Shown one piece after another: positions 1-11,200 of a stretch of 64,000 nucleotides of DNA. Within the stretch, counting starts at the first letter, position 1. Each line of letters begins with the position of its first letter. Below the pieces are notes generated by a model. The model was given only the letters and a program-made list of their open reading frames with translations, ran no database searches and was not told the origin of the DNA. The translations under genes and the position numbers were made by a program. Source of the stretch: an uncultured Clostridia bacterium (lineage in GTDB: Bacteria > Bacillota > Clostridia > TANB77 > CAG-508); contig CAKPGU010000010.1 in assembly GCA_934155265.1 (NCBI GenBank), forward strand, positions 10,413-74,412, given 5' to 3'.

Positions 1-1
1 T

Positions 2-1621
2 GCATTAAAATATGGTGGAGTAATTGCAATAGGAATACCATTTATGATGATAGGAACAACATTAAACTCTATAATCAGAGCAGATGGTTCACCTAAATAT
101 TCAATGGTCTCAATGGTAGCAGGAGCAGTATTAAATATAATTTTAGACCCAATTTTTATATTTGATTGGGGACTAAATATGGGAGTAGAAGGAGCAGCAC
201 TTGCAACAATTATAAGCCAATTTGTAACATTTGTATTTAATGTAGCATATATAAAAAGATTTAAAACAATAAAATTAACAAAAGAATCATTTAAGCCAGA
301 CTTTAAAGTAGCATCAACAGTTGCCAAGTTTGGAATATCATCATTTATAACACAAATGGCAGTTGTAGTTGTAATAACAGTACAAAACACAATATTCAAA
401 CAATATGGAGAGCTAAGTAGATTTGGAGCAGATATTCCAATAACTGTACTTGGAATAGTAATGAAAATTAATCAAATTTTAAGTAGTATAATAATAGGAA
501 TTGCTGTTGGAAGTCAACCTATAATAGGATTTAACTATGGGGCAAGAAAATTTGATAGAGTAAAACAAACAATAAAAATAGTATTAGGATTAAGTGTTAC
601 AGTATCAATAACAGCATTTATTTTATTCCAAACTATACCAGAAAAATTAATTGGAATATTTGGATCAGGTGATGAATTATATAATGAATTTGCATGTATA
701 ACATTTAGACAATTTTTAATGTTAACAATATTTAATGGAGTACAAATAGCATCAGGAATATTCTTCCAAGCAATTGGAAAACCAAGCAAATCAGCATTTT
801 TAACATTATCAAGACAAATATTATTCTTCACACCAGCTGCAATAATATTATCTAAATTTTATAATGTAATGGGAGTTATTTATGCAGGACCTGTATCAGA
901 TGGATTAGCATTTTGCATAGCAGCAGTATTATTAATAAAAGAAATTAAAAATCTTGATAAACAATCAAATGAAAGTTATGCAATTAGTGAAGATATAGAA
1001 GTCCAAAAAGAATCAAGAAATATAATAATTACAGTAGCAAGAGAATATGGTTCAGGTGGAAGATATGTTGCAAAATTAATTGCAGAAAAACTTGGATTAA
1101 GATTTTATGACAAAGATTTGATAAATATTATATCAGATGAAAGTGGTTTATCTGCCACATACATAGAACAAAATGAACAAAACATACATGGAAATTTACT
1201 TTCAAGTTTTAATACACAATATTATGATAATTTATCAAATGATGATAATTTATTTATAGCTGAAAGCAAGGCAATTAAAGAAATTGCTGATAAAGGTTCA
1301 TGTGTTATTGTTGGAAGATGTTCAAATTACATATTAAGAGATAATGAAAATGTAGTAAATATTTTTTTATATAGTGATGATGAAAGTAAAGTTAAAAGAG
1401 CTGTTAAATATTATGGATTAGAAGAAAAGAATGCATTAAAAGAAATTAATAAAATTAATAAAAATAGAGAAAAACATTATCATTATTATACTCATGAAAA
1501 TTGGAGAGATATTAACAATTATGATTTAAGTATTAATGTTGATAAAATGGGTGTAGAGAAAACAGCAGAACTTATTGAAAGTTTTATAACTAATGAAAAA
1601 GTAGAGTTAGCACAAAATTAG
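2..1621 (+). CDS. MATE-family efflux transporter fused to a cytidylate-kinase-like domain (5' end outside window)
   Basis: The reading frame is open to the left edge, so the true start lies outside and the ATG at 44 is internal. The first two thirds is the C-terminal part of a multidrug/Na+ antiporter of the MATE family: many hydrophobic segments and the repeated family pattern seen in GIAVGSQPIIGFNYGA. After a charged linker (about 1000-1025) comes a soluble domain beginning IIITVAREYGSGG, a P-loop start typical of the cytidylate kinase-like family (PF13189), with a later VIVGRCSNYIL segment. The kinase domain would be cytoplasmic and tethered to the membrane. Its substrate is unknown; family members are often annotated cytidylate kinase without biochemical proof. 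A long gap and a new promoter region separate it from dnaG. Confidence 0.88.
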   Translation, partial: ALKYGGVIAIGIPFMMIGTTLNSIIRADGSPKYSMVSMVAGAVLNIILDPIFIFDWGLNMGVEGAALATIISQFVTFVFNVAYIKRFKTIKLTKESFKPDFKVASTVAKFGISSFITQMAVVVVITVQNTIFKQYGELSRFGADIPITVLGIVMKINQILSSIIIGIAVGSQPIIGFNYGARKFDRVKQTIKIVLGLSVTVSITAFILFQTIPEKLIGIFGSGDELYNEFACITFRQFLMLTIFNGVQIASGIFFQAIGKPSKSAFLTLSRQILFFTPAAIILSKFYNVMGVIYAGPVSDGLAFCIAAVLLIKEIKNLDKQSNESYAISEDIEVQKESRNIIITVAREYGSGGRYVAKLIAEKLGLRFYDKDLINIISDESGLSATYIEQNEQNIHGNLLSSFNTQYYDNLSNDDNLFIAESKAIKEIADKGSCVIVGRCSNYILRDNENVVNIFLYSDDESKVKRAVKYYGLEEKNALKEINKINKNREKHYHYYTHENWRDINNYDLSINVDKMGVEKTAELIESFITNEKVELAQN

Positions 1622-1746
1622 TGCTAATTCTATTTTTTAATAGAAAAAATCAAAAAAAAACTTATTTGTTCTCAAAAAAAGAGGGAATTATGTAAAATTC
1701 GTCGAATAATATAATTATGTATTAATATGTGTAGGAGTGGAGGAAA

Positions 1747-3537
1747 ATGGTACGATATAGTGATGAAATTATAGAAGAAGTAAGACAAAACAATGATATA
1801 GTAGATATAATATCACAATACGTACATTTAACTCGAAAGGGAAGAAACTATTTTGGGTTATGTCCGTTTCATAATGAAAAATCACCATCATTTTCTGTAT
1901 CACCAGACAGACAAATATTTCATTGTTTTGGATGTGGTGTTGGAGGAAATGTATACACATTTTTAATGAAAATAGAGGGAATAACATTTAGAGAAGCATT
2001 AGAACAACTAGCAGAAAGAGCTAATATACAATTACCAACATTAGAAAACAGTGCAGACACAGCAAGAGAAGAATTAAAAGCAAAAGTATATAAAGTAAAT
2101 GAATTTACAGCAGAATTTTACCATCAAAATTTGTACAAGCCAGTAGCTAAAATAGCACAAGAATATGTAAAAAAGAGAAGAATGAACAACGAAACTCTTG
2201 AAGCATATAAAATAGGGTATTCAGGCAAATTTGATGAATTATATAAAGCATTGAAAGCACAAGGTTTTGGAGAAAAAGAAATATTAGAATCAGGATTGGT
2301 AAATAAAAATGACAATGGAACATATATAGACAGATATAGGAACAGATTAATGTTTCCTATTTGTGATGCAAGAGGAAAAGTAATTGCATTTGGAGGTAGA
2401 GTATTAGATGACTCAAAACCAAAGTATATCAATTCGCCTGAAAATGTTGTATATAGCAAAGGAAGACATCTATTTGGACTAAATGTAGCAAAAAAAGATT
2501 CTGCAAAAAAAATACTAATAGTAGAAGGATATATGGATGTTATATCATTACATCAAAGGGGAATAACAAATGTAGTTGGAGCATTAGGGACAGCACTAAC
2601 AGAACAGCAAGGATGGTTACTTAGAAGAACAACAGAACAAGTAATACTAGGCTTTGATGCAGATGGAGCAGGACAAACAGCAATTGCAAGGTCAATGGAA
2701 ATATTACAAAAAATGGGTTGTGATATGAGAGTATTGCAAATAGAAGGAGCCAAAGATCCAGATGAATTTATAGTAAAATTTGGAGAAGGAAGATTCAAGC
2801 TAGCTATAGATAATGCGATATCATTAGTAGAATTTAAAGTTAAAAATTTGAAAAAAGACTTTAATCTAGAAAATACAGGAGATAAAATAAGGTTTTTAAA
2901 CGAAATAGCAAAAATACTTTCAAAAGTAGAAAACACAATGGAAAGAGAAATATACATAGAAAAAATAGCAAAGGGATATAATATATCAAAAGAAGCGATA
3001 TATGCAGAAGTAAATAAATTGATATATGTAGGAACAAAAGAAGATAAAGTATCACAAAATAAAAAAAGAGAAATACGCAGTATAACAAGAGAACAAAAAA
3101 ATAATGATAATATTGACGAGGATTTAAAAAGAAGAGAAGATACGATAATTGCATTATTATTGGACGCAAATACAAATGTATTTAAAAAAATCAAAGAACA
3201 TATTCAACCAGAAGAATTTAAAGATGAAACAAATAGAAAAATTGCAGAGCAATTATATATAGAATTAGATAAATCAGAATCAAATATAAACAAACTTATA
3301 GATTCTTTTGATGAAGAAACGCAAAATCATATAACAATGGTAATGGCAACAGATTATGAAATAGAAAATATAGACAAAGCAGTTGATGATATTTTATCAA
3401 AATATGAAAGAGAAAAACTAGATAATAGAAAACAAGAAATTTTAAAACAATTAGAGATAGAACAAGATAGTGAGAAAAAGAGTCAATTAGGTAAAGAGCT
3501 AAGTAATATAATTATTTCATTAGCTAAAATTAAGTAG
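1747..3537 (+). CDS. dnaG: DNA primase DnaG
   Basis: Synthesises RNA primers for lagging-strand replication at the fork and binds the DnaB-type helicase. The N-terminal CHC2 zinc finger is intact: C39 and H42 in CPFHNEKSPSFS, C60 and C63 in FHCFGCGVGG. The catalytic core and TOPRIM domain follow, with the acidic motif IVEGYMD near residue 260 and GFDADGAG near 302. A variable helical C-terminal helicase-binding region closes the 596-residue protein, a normal length. The ATG is preceded by GGAGTGGAGG. rpoD starts 12 bases after the stop, the classic dnaG-rpoD macromolecular synthesis operon of Firmicutes. Confidence 0.97.
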   Translation: MVRYSDEIIEEVRQNNDIVDIISQYVHLTRKGRNYFGLCPFHNEKSPSFSVSPDRQIFHCFGCGVGGNVYTFLMKIEGITFREALEQLAERANIQLPTLENSADTAREELKAKVYKVNEFTAEFYHQNLYKPVAKIAQEYVKKRRMNNETLEAYKIGYSGKFDELYKALKAQGFGEKEILESGLVNKNDNGTYIDRYRNRLMFPICDARGKVIAFGGRVLDDSKPKYINSPENVVYSKGRHLFGLNVAKKDSAKKILIVEGYMDVISLHQRGITNVVGALGTALTEQQGWLLRRTTEQVILGFDADGAGQTAIARSMEILQKMGCDMRVLQIEGAKDPDEFIVKFGEGRFKLAIDNAISLVEFKVKNLKKDFNLENTGDKIRFLNEIAKILSKVENTMEREIYIEKIAKGYNISKEAIYAEVNKLIYVGTKEDKVSQNKKREIRSITREQKNNDNIDEDLKRREDTIIALLLDANTNVFKKIKEHIQPEEFKDETNRKIAEQLYIELDKSESNINKLIDSFDEETQNHITMVMATDYEIENIDKAVDDILSKYEREKLDNRKQEILKQLEIEQDSEKKSQLGKELSNIIISLAKIK

Positions 3538-3549
3538 GGGTGAATTTTT

Positions 3550-4779
3550 GTGGGGAATAAAAAAATTGAAGACCAAGTTGAAATAAATGATGTTGTAAAA
3601 TCAGAAAAGAATACAATATCAAAATTAGCCAAAAAAGAGAAGCTTATTGCAGAAATAAAAAAACAAGAAAAAGGTTCAGAAAACAACAAAGAAGAAGAAT
3701 TATCTGAAACAGAAAAAGTACAAAAAATAGTAAAAAAAGCCAAGGAAAATGGAAAAATCACTTATGGCGAACTTGCAAAAGAGCTTGAAAATACAAATCC
3801 AGAACAAATAGATAAAGTATTTGATGCATTTGAAGAAATGGGAGTTAATCTTTTAAATGACGATTTTGAAGAAGAACCAGATATTGAAGATTTAAAAGAA
3901 GTAGAAGACTTAAAATTAGACCAAATAACAGATACAAGTTATGAAGGAATAAGTGTAGATGATCCTGTAAGAATGTATTTAAGAGAAATAGGAAAAATAC
4001 CATTACTTTCTTACGAAAAAGAATTAGAATTAGCAAAAAGAATTTTAGAAAATGATGAAGAGGCAAAACAAGAATTAGCAGAAGCAAATTTAAGATTAGT
4101 AGTAAGTATTGCTAAAAAATATGTTGGTAGAGGAATGTTATTTTTAGACTTAATACAAGAAGGAAACATGGGATTAATAAAAGCAGTAGAAAAATTTGAT
4201 TACACAAAAGGGTTCAAATTTAGTACTTATGCAACATGGTGGATAAGACAAGCAATAACAAGAGCTATAGCAGACCAAGCAAGAACAATAAGAATACCAG
4301 TACACATGGTAGAAACAATAAATAGATTAATACGTACATCAAGACATCTATTACAACAATTAGGTAGAGAACCAACCCCAGAGGAAATTGCACAAGAAAT
4401 GGAATTGCCAGTTGAAAAAGTAATGGAAATACAAAAAATAGCTCAAGATCCTGTATCATTAGAAACTCCAATTGGAGAAGAAGATGATAGTCATCTAGGT
4501 GACTTTATACAAGACGAAGATTCACCAGCACCTCATGATGCGGCATCATATACACTTTTAAGAGAACAATTAGAAGAAGTAATGAATACATTAACACCAA
4601 GAGAAGCAAAAGTTCTAAAATTAAGATTTGGGTTAGAAGATGGTAAAGCAAGAACGCTTGAAGAAGTTGGAAAAGAATTTGATGTAACAAGAGAAAGAAT
4701 TCGTCAAATAGAAGCAAAAGCACTAAGAAAATTAAGACACCCAAGTAGAAGCAAAAAATTGAGAGATTATATGAATTAA
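3550..4779 (+). CDS. rpoD: Primary RNA polymerase sigma factor (sigma-70/SigA)
   Basis: Housekeeping sigma factor directing RNA polymerase to TTGACA/TATAAT promoters. An acidic/lysine-rich N-terminus (residues 1-60) precedes region 1.1, then DPVRMYLREIGKIPLL (region 1.2), region 2 with GLIKAVEKFDYTKGFKFSTYATWWIRQAI (the -10-binding helix), region 3, and region 4 with the helix-turn-helix in LEEVGKEFDVTRERIRQIEAKALRKLR. Length is 409 residues. The start is a GTG with AGGGGTG upstream. It follows dnaG closely and is presumably cotranscribed with it; a strong terminator follows. Confidence 0.97.
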   Translation: MGNKKIEDQVEINDVVKSEKNTISKLAKKEKLIAEIKKQEKGSENNKEEELSETEKVQKIVKKAKENGKITYGELAKELENTNPEQIDKVFDAFEEMGVNLLNDDFEEEPDIEDLKEVEDLKLDQITDTSYEGISVDDPVRMYLREIGKIPLLSYEKELELAKRILENDEEAKQELAEANLRLVVSIAKKYVGRGMLFLDLIQEGNMGLIKAVEKFDYTKGFKFSTYATWWIRQAITRAIADQARTIRIPVHMVETINRLIRTSRHLLQQLGREPTPEEIAQEMELPVEKVMEIQKIAQDPVSLETPIGEEDDSHLGDFIQDEDSPAPHDAASYTLLREQLEEVMNTLTPREAKVLKLRFGLEDGKARTLEEVGKEFDVTRERIRQIEAKALRKLRHPSRSKKLRDYMN

Positions 4780-4791
4780 ATATATTTTGCT

Positions 4792-4828
4792 AAAACTGTT
4801 GTTTAACTAAGAAAACAACAGTTTTTTT
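4792..4828 (+). terminator. Rho-independent terminator after rpoD
   Basis: AAAACTGTTGTTT pairs with AAACAACAGTTTT across a 7-8 base loop and runs into a T tract. It lies between rpoD and the MscS-like gene. Confidence 0.85.
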
Positions 4829-4846
4829 AAGATAAAGGAGTATCAT

Positions 4847-5911
4847 ATGGGAAATTTTGAACAAATTATTAGTGAATTAAATGTAGAAGTAGTAATACAA
4901 ATTATTATTGCAATAGGTGTAATATTCGTATTTAGAATATTAAGTTCAGTGGTTTCAAGTACTATAATAAAAATTTTAAGACCAAAAGGAAAAGAAAAGG
5001 TAAGTGTAAAGAAAAACCCTTTTTATTTACCATTAAGAACGATCTTCACATTTGTAGGAATATATATTGCATTAAATATAATAAAAAATGCAACAACAAT
5101 TAGTCCAGACATACAATCAATATTAGATAAAGGAATAAAAATATTGTTAATACTTTTTGTTGCAAAAGCATTTGGAGATGGACTAGATGAAAAAAATAGA
5201 GTATTTGTAAAAATAAGAGATAAGAGTAATAGAGATATTGACAAATCAACAATGAATGCAATATTAAGAATAGCAAAAATAGCAATATATGTTCTAGCAG
5301 GATTTATGGTAATATCTGAATTAGGATATAATATAAGTGGATTTATAACAGGGCTTGGATTAAGCAGTGTTGTAATAACACTTGCAGCACAAGATACAGC
5401 AAAAAGCTTAATAGGTGGACTTGCAATATTTTTAGACAAACCATTTAAAGTGGGAGATTATATAAAAGTTGATCAATATGAAGGAACAGTAGAAGAAATT
5501 AGATTTAGAACAACAAGTATAAGAACATTAGAAAATACAGTACTACATGTTGCAAATTCAGAAATGTCAGTTTCAGCAATTATAAATTATAGTGAAATGG
5601 AAAAAAGAAGATATTATGCAAAATTAGTATTAGAATTTGGTACAAGTTTAAAAAAAGTAGAACTTGTAAAAAACAAAATAAATAGTATGCTAATGCAAAT
5701 GGATGAAATAGAAAAAGAAACTATAATGATAAATTTTCAAGAAATTTCAGATAATGGAATGGACTTGGTAGTTATAGCTTATATAAATAGAACAAATTAT
5801 GCAGAATATCTTGATATAAAAGAAGAAATTAATTATAATGTAATGAAAATTTTAGAAAATGAAGGAGTAGAAATGGCTTACAATACACAAACAATGTACT
5901 TGAAAAGATAA
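4847..5911 (+). CDS. Small-conductance mechanosensitive channel, MscS family
   Basis: Membrane channel that opens under tension to release solutes during hypo-osmotic shock. Hydrophobic segments occur at about residues 15-35, 60-80, 90-110 and 145-165. The pore-lining helix is glycine/alanine rich (TGLGLSSVVITLAAQDTAKSLIGG), followed by the family's beta domain signature DKPFKVGDYIKVDQYEGTVE and NSEMSVSAIINYS. The cytoplasmic alpha/beta vestibule is present and the 354-residue length is usual. AAAGGAG precedes the ATG. It appears monocistronic between the rpoD terminator and the two-component genes. Confidence 0.93.
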   Translation: MGNFEQIISELNVEVVIQIIIAIGVIFVFRILSSVVSSTIIKILRPKGKEKVSVKKNPFYLPLRTIFTFVGIYIALNIIKNATTISPDIQSILDKGIKILLILFVAKAFGDGLDEKNRVFVKIRDKSNRDIDKSTMNAILRIAKIAIYVLAGFMVISELGYNISGFITGLGLSSVVITLAAQDTAKSLIGGLAIFLDKPFKVGDYIKVDQYEGTVEEIRFRTTSIRTLENTVLHVANSEMSVSAIINYSEMEKRRYYAKLVLEFGTSLKKVELVKNKINSMLMQMDEIEKETIMINFQEISDNGMDLVVIAYINRTNYAEYLDIKEEINYNVMKILENEGVEMAYNTQTMYLKR

Positions 5912-5994
5912 TGTTTTTTTCACAAAAAAGACATAAAGCGTGTGTATAATATAAACAGATAATAAAAGCCAGATGGCACTTTAGGAGGAAAAGG

Positions 5995-6675
5995 ATGGAA
6001 GGAACATATATTTTAGTTGTTGATGATGAATCTAGAATGAGAAAACTTTTAAATGACTTTTTAGTTGCAAAAGGATATCATATATTAGAAGCTGAAGATG
6101 GAGAAAAAGCAATAGAAGTATTTGAAGAGAACAAAAATAAAATAAAACTAATATTATTAGATGTAATGATGCCAAAACTTGATGGATGGTCTGTATTAAG
6201 AAAAATAAGACAAGACTCAAATGTTCCAGTAATAATGTTAACTGCAAGAGGAGAAGAACAAGACGAATTATTTGGGTTTGAACTTGGAGTTGATGAATAT
6301 ATATCAAAACCATTTAGTCCTAAAATATTAGTTGCAAGAGTAGAAGCAATATTGAAAAGAGTATATGGAGACATAAAAGAAGTAAAAGACTATGATGGAA
6401 TAACAATTGACCAAGAAGGAAGAACAGTAAAAGTAGATGGAAAACCAATAGATTTAAGCTTAAGAGAATATGAACTTTTAAAATACTTGCTAGATAATGA
6501 AAATATTGCACTATCAAGAGATAAAATTTTAAATAATGTATGGAATTATGATTATTACGGAGATTCTAGAACAATAGATAGTCATATAAAAAAAATAAGA
6601 CATAAATTAGGTAAAAAAGGTAAATATATAGAAACAATAAGAGGAATAGGATATAAATTTGAAATTAAGAAATGA
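5995..6675 (+). CDS. OmpR/PhoB-family response regulator
   Basis: Two-domain transcription regulator. The receiver domain has acidic D10/D11, phosphoacceptor D56 in LLLDVMMP, T83 and K105 in ISKPFSP. The C-terminal winged helix carries LSLREYELLKYLLDNEN and the recognition helix with DSRTIDSHIKKIRHKLG. Its C-terminus meets the partner kinase gene, so the two are cotranscribed. Targets are not given by the sequence. OmpR/PhoB proteins commonly bind direct repeats spaced about 11 bp, and such repeats occur elsewhere in this window (52712 and 62717), but no link is shown. Confidence 0.95.
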   Translation: MEGTYILVVDDESRMRKLLNDFLVAKGYHILEAEDGEKAIEVFEENKNKIKLILLDVMMPKLDGWSVLRKIRQDSNVPVIMLTARGEEQDELFGFELGVDEYISKPFSPKILVARVEAILKRVYGDIKEVKDYDGITIDQEGRTVKVDGKPIDLSLREYELLKYLLDNENIALSRDKILNNVWNYDYYGDSRTIDSHIKKIRHKLGKKGKYIETIRGIGYKFEIKK

Positions 6676-6685
6676 GGAAAAAATT

Positions 6686-8185
6686 GTGGGTAAGGTAGCA
6701 AAAAAAATAAAAACAGTTAGAGGAAAACTATTTTTTACATTATGCGTAGTTGTTTTATCAATAATTTTATTCTTAATAATAGTAAATAGTTTTGTTTTGG
6801 AAAAATATTATCAATATACCAAAAGTAATCAACTAAAATCTGTATATAATATGATAAATTCATATTATGAAGAAGATTCAGAATCTTATAATTTAGAAGA
6901 TGAGCTAAAAAAAATATCTATAAAAAACAATTTTGATATAATAGTAAAAGATGAAAATGATATTGCTGTATATTTATCAAATAAAGATTTTTTATCAAAT
7001 GTAAAAATTATTATGGATTTCTGGGGAATTAATAAACAACAAAAATATAATGTAATAGAAGCAAATGATAAATTAGAAATAAAGAATATAAAAGATACTG
7101 AAACAAGAGTAAATTATATATTACTATCTGGAAAATTAGATAATGGATATGGAGTATATATAAGAACACCAATATCATCAATACAAGAAAGTGTACGTAT
7201 ATCAAATAGATTTTTATATTTAATAGCAGGTATTGTAATAGTAATAGGTGGAATAGCAATTATATATATATCAAAAACTTTTAGTAGCCCAATATCAGAA
7301 TTAAATAATATTGCTAAAAAAATGGCAAATCTAGATTTTAGCCATAAATATAATGTAAAAGACGAAGATGATGAAATAGATGAACTGGGTGAAAGTATTA
7401 ATCTAATGTCAGATAAGCTGGAAAGTACAATTAATCAATTAAGAAGTACTAATATAGAGCTTGAAAGAGATATCGAAAGAAAGTCTAAAATAGATGAAAT
7501 GAGAAAAAGCTTTATTTCAGATGTATCACATGAACTAAAAACACCAATAGCATTAATACAAGGATATAGTGAAGGATTACTTGAAAATGTTAATTCAGAC
7601 CCAGAAAGTAGAAAATTTTATGCAGAAGTTATATTAGATGAAACAAATAAAATGGATAAAATGGTAAGACAATTAATTGAATTAACAAAACTAGAGTATG
7701 AAAAAAGAGAGTTTAATAATAGAGATTTCAATATTGTTGAACTTGAAAAAGAAATTGTTAGAACATCACAGGTTATGCTTGATGATAAAGGTACACAAGT
7801 TGAGTTTGAAACAGAGGATTCTATAGAGGTATTTGCTGATGATATGTTTATTAGCCAAATCATTACTAACTATTTAACAAATGCAATTAAACATGTAAAA
7901 GATGTTGAGGGTGATAAATATATAAAAATTACTAACAAGATTATGCCTGATAAAAATAAGGTTAGAGTTACAGTATTTAATACTGGTGATAATATTTCTA
8001 AAGAAAATTTATCTCGTATTTGGAATAGATTTTTCAAGGCTGATGAGGCTCGTAATAGAGATGATGGTGGAAGCGGAATTGGTTTGTCTATTGTTAGAGC
8101 TATTATGAATAATTATGGTAATGATTATGGCGTTGAAAATAAATATAATGGAGTAGAGTTTTTCTTTGAAGTTGATAGAAAATAG
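6686..8185 (+). CDS. Membrane sensor histidine kinase (partner of the upstream regulator)
   Basis: Transmembrane segments near residues 10-35 and 180-200 bracket an extracytoplasmic sensor region of about 140 residues. HAMP (SSPISELNNIAKKMANLDF), HisKA with phosphoacceptor H282 in SDVSHELKTPIALIQGYSEGL, and HATPase with the GIGLSIVRAIMNNYG box follow. A TTG at 6659 is in frame, but the GTG at 6686 has a well-placed GAGG eight bases upstream and is preferred, so the gene begins just after the regulator stop. The signal sensed is unknown. Confidence 0.94.
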   Translation: MGKVAKKIKTVRGKLFFTLCVVVLSIILFLIIVNSFVLEKYYQYTKSNQLKSVYNMINSYYEEDSESYNLEDELKKISIKNNFDIIVKDENDIAVYLSNKDFLSNVKIIMDFWGINKQQKYNVIEANDKLEIKNIKDTETRVNYILLSGKLDNGYGVYIRTPISSIQESVRISNRFLYLIAGIVIVIGGIAIIYISKTFSSPISELNNIAKKMANLDFSHKYNVKDEDDEIDELGESINLMSDKLESTINQLRSTNIELERDIERKSKIDEMRKSFISDVSHELKTPIALIQGYSEGLLENVNSDPESRKFYAEVILDETNKMDKMVRQLIELTKLEYEKREFNNRDFNIVELEKEIVRTSQVMLDDKGTQVEFETEDSIEVFADDMFISQIITNYLTNAIKHVKDVEGDKYIKITNKIMPDKNKVRVTVFNTGDNISKENLSRIWNRFFKADEARNRDDGGSGIGLSIVRAIMNNYGNDYGVENKYNGVEFFFEVDRK

Positions 8186-8206
8186 CAAGACCACTTGCTA
8201 TTTTTT
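8181..8206 (+). terminator. Terminator after the two-component operon
   Basis: AATAGCAAG pairs with CTTGCTATT over a 4-base loop, followed by six T. It overlaps the kinase stop codon. Confidence 0.85.
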
Positions 8207-8244
8207 ACATTTTAAGATAAAATACAACAAGAAAGGTGAGAAAA

Positions 8245-11200
8245 ATGTATTTAAAAAGACTAGAGATGCAAGGGTTTAAATCATTTGCAGACAAAACAAT
8301 ATTAGAATTTATGCCAGGAATAACAAGTGTAATAGGACCAAACGGATCAGGAAAAAGTAATATATCAGATGCAATAAGATGGATACTTGGAGAGCAAAGT
8401 ATGAAATCTTTAAGAGGAACAAAAACACAAGACATCATATTTGCAGGAACACAAAACAGAAAATCATTAGGATTTGCAGAAGCATCACTTATATTTGACA
8501 ACACAAATGGAACATTACCAATTGAATATTCAGAAGTAACAGTAACAAGAAAAATATACAGAAGTGGAGAAACAGGATATTATATAAATAAAGTGCCATG
8601 TAGACTAAAAGACATTGTAGAATTATTCATGGATACTGGAATAGGAAGAGATGGATATTCAATAATAGGGCAAGGAAAAATAGACGAAATATTAAGTAAT
8701 AAATCAGAAGATAGAAGACATATTTTTGAGGAAGCTGCAGGAATTGTTAAATATAGAACAAGAAAAGAAGAAACAGAAAAGAAATTAGAGCAAACCAAAT
8801 TAAATCTTCTTAGAATAAATGACATATTAACAGAAATAGAAGGAAACCTAGAACCATTACAAATGCAATCAGATAAAGCAAAAAAATATTTAAATTTAAA
8901 AGAAGAATTAAAAAATATAGAGGTTGGTTTATTTATATATAATATAGAAAAATATAAACAATCACTTGAAGAATTAACAAAAGACGAAGAAATAATGAAT
9001 TCAACATTAAACCAAGAAGAAGGAAAATTAGAAAAAATTAAAATTCTAAAAGAAGAACTAAAAGATAGAATAGATGAAATTACAACACAAATAGAGAACA
9101 TGCAAAATATTGGCTTTGAAAGTCAAAAAGAAATAGAAAAATTAAATTCAAATATAAATGTTGCTGAAGCAAAAATTGCAAGTAACACTGAGAATATGGA
9201 AACATATAAAAAAGAAATTACAGAATTAGAAGAAAAAATTACAAATTTAAAAGAAGAAATAGAACAAAAACAAAATAAAAAAGATAATTTAAAACAAAAT
9301 AAAGAAAAATTTGAAAATGAATTGAAAACAAAAGAAGAAGAACTAAAAAAATTAACAGAAAAACTAAGTTCAAAAGAAATAGAAATAGAAAAATTAAAAA
9401 AACAAGTAGAAGGAAATACAGATAACAAATATGAATTACAATCAGAAATAAGTATGCAAACAGCAAATTTTGAAAACTTAGAAAAAAGACAGAAACAATT
9501 AGAACAAGAAATAAGTAATAATATTTCAGAACTTGATAGAACAAGAATGAAAAAAGAAGACATTGCTAAAGGCTTTTATGAAATTGAAAACAACAGAAAC
9601 AAAGTTTTGAAATCAATAGAAGAAATTGATAATAAAAAGCAAGAGATAAATAATAAAATAAAAGAGTTCGATATTCAAATAGCAAATAATACAAATGAAA
9701 TGAGAATGAAACATTCTAGATATAATTTTTTAGTAGAAACAGAAAAAGAAAAAGAAGGATATATCAAAAGTGTAAAATCATTATTAACAGATTGCGAAAA
9801 AATCAAAGAACTTGGAAAAGGAATGCATGGAGTTTTAGCAAATATAATTTCAGTTCCTACAGAATATGAAACAGCAATAGAAATGTGTTTAGGAGCAAGT
9901 CTTCAAAATATAGTTACAGATACAGAAGAAGATGCTAAAAAATTAGTAGAACATTTAAGAAAAAATAATCTAGGTAGAGCATCATTTTTACCAATATCAT
10001 CAGTTAAAGGAAAAAAGATAGAAAATATAAAAGGTAAAAAAATCGGCATTGTTGGAATTGCAGCTGACTTAATATCATGTGATAAAAAATATGAACAAAT
10101 AATATTAAATTTACTTGGAAGAACAGTAATTGTTGACACCATGCAAAATGCTATCAATTTAGCTAAAGAAAATAATTATTCATTTAGAATAATAACAATA
10201 GAGGGTGACATTATAAATCCATCAGGAGCAATTACAGGAGGTTCAGTTACAAAGAAAACTGTTAATATATTAGGTAGAAGTAGAGAGATTGAAAGTCTAG
10301 AGAAAGAAATTAAAAGACTAAAAGAAAAGATTGAAAAACTAGGAAAAGACAAAGAACAATATGAATCATCATCAGAAGATGTTATAGAAGAAGTACAAAG
10401 CTTAGAAAAACAATTACAAGAAATAGATATAACATATGCAACAGAGAAGCAAAGAGTAGTATCAATAGATGAAAATATTGAACAAATCCAAAAAAGAATA
10501 GAAAAATTAAAGAATGAAAAAGAAAGAGCAGAAGAAAATAAAAACACAATAAAAATTAGAAAAGAAGAAAATCAAAAATTAATAGAAAATATTAATAAAC
10601 AAAATGAAGAAGACCAAAAGATTATAGATGAATTTTCAAATGCTAATAGAGATAGCCAAAAATATATAGACGATTTAAACTTTGATATTACAAACTTAAA
10701 AATATCTGTATCATCATTTAATGAAAGTGAAGTTTCAATAGAAGAAATGACAGAAATGCTAAATAAAGAAATTGATACACATACAAAAAATGCTGAAAAT
10801 AAAAAAGTTCAGATAGAAAATGCAAATTTGGAAAATAATAAATTAAAAGAAGAAATTGAAAACACGAAACAAGAAATAGAAAAAGTAAAATCACAGGTTA
10901 AAAACAGTGGTGAAAATATTGAGAAGTTAAAACAAGAAAGAATTGAACAAAATGAGAAATTAAGTAAAAAGGAAGATGAACAAACAGAACAATTCAAGAC
11001 AATAGAAGAATTAAAAGCTCAAATTACAAAAATGGAAGTAAAGAAAACAAAAACAGAAGAAGACATCACAGAAGTTATTAATAAAATGTGGGAAGAATAT
11101 GAGCTTACACCAAACAATGCTGGGAATTATCAAAAGCCTGAAAATGTAGCATTAACACAAAGAAAAGTAAATATTTTAAGAACAGATATTAGAGAACTTG

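Noticed and set aside
9239..9563. Leucine/phenylalanine/serine-rich minus-strand frames opposite smc, dnaG, rpoD, polC and others
   Set aside because: They are mirror images of lysine/glutamate-rich coding strands in A/T-rich DNA and have no ribosome binding sites.
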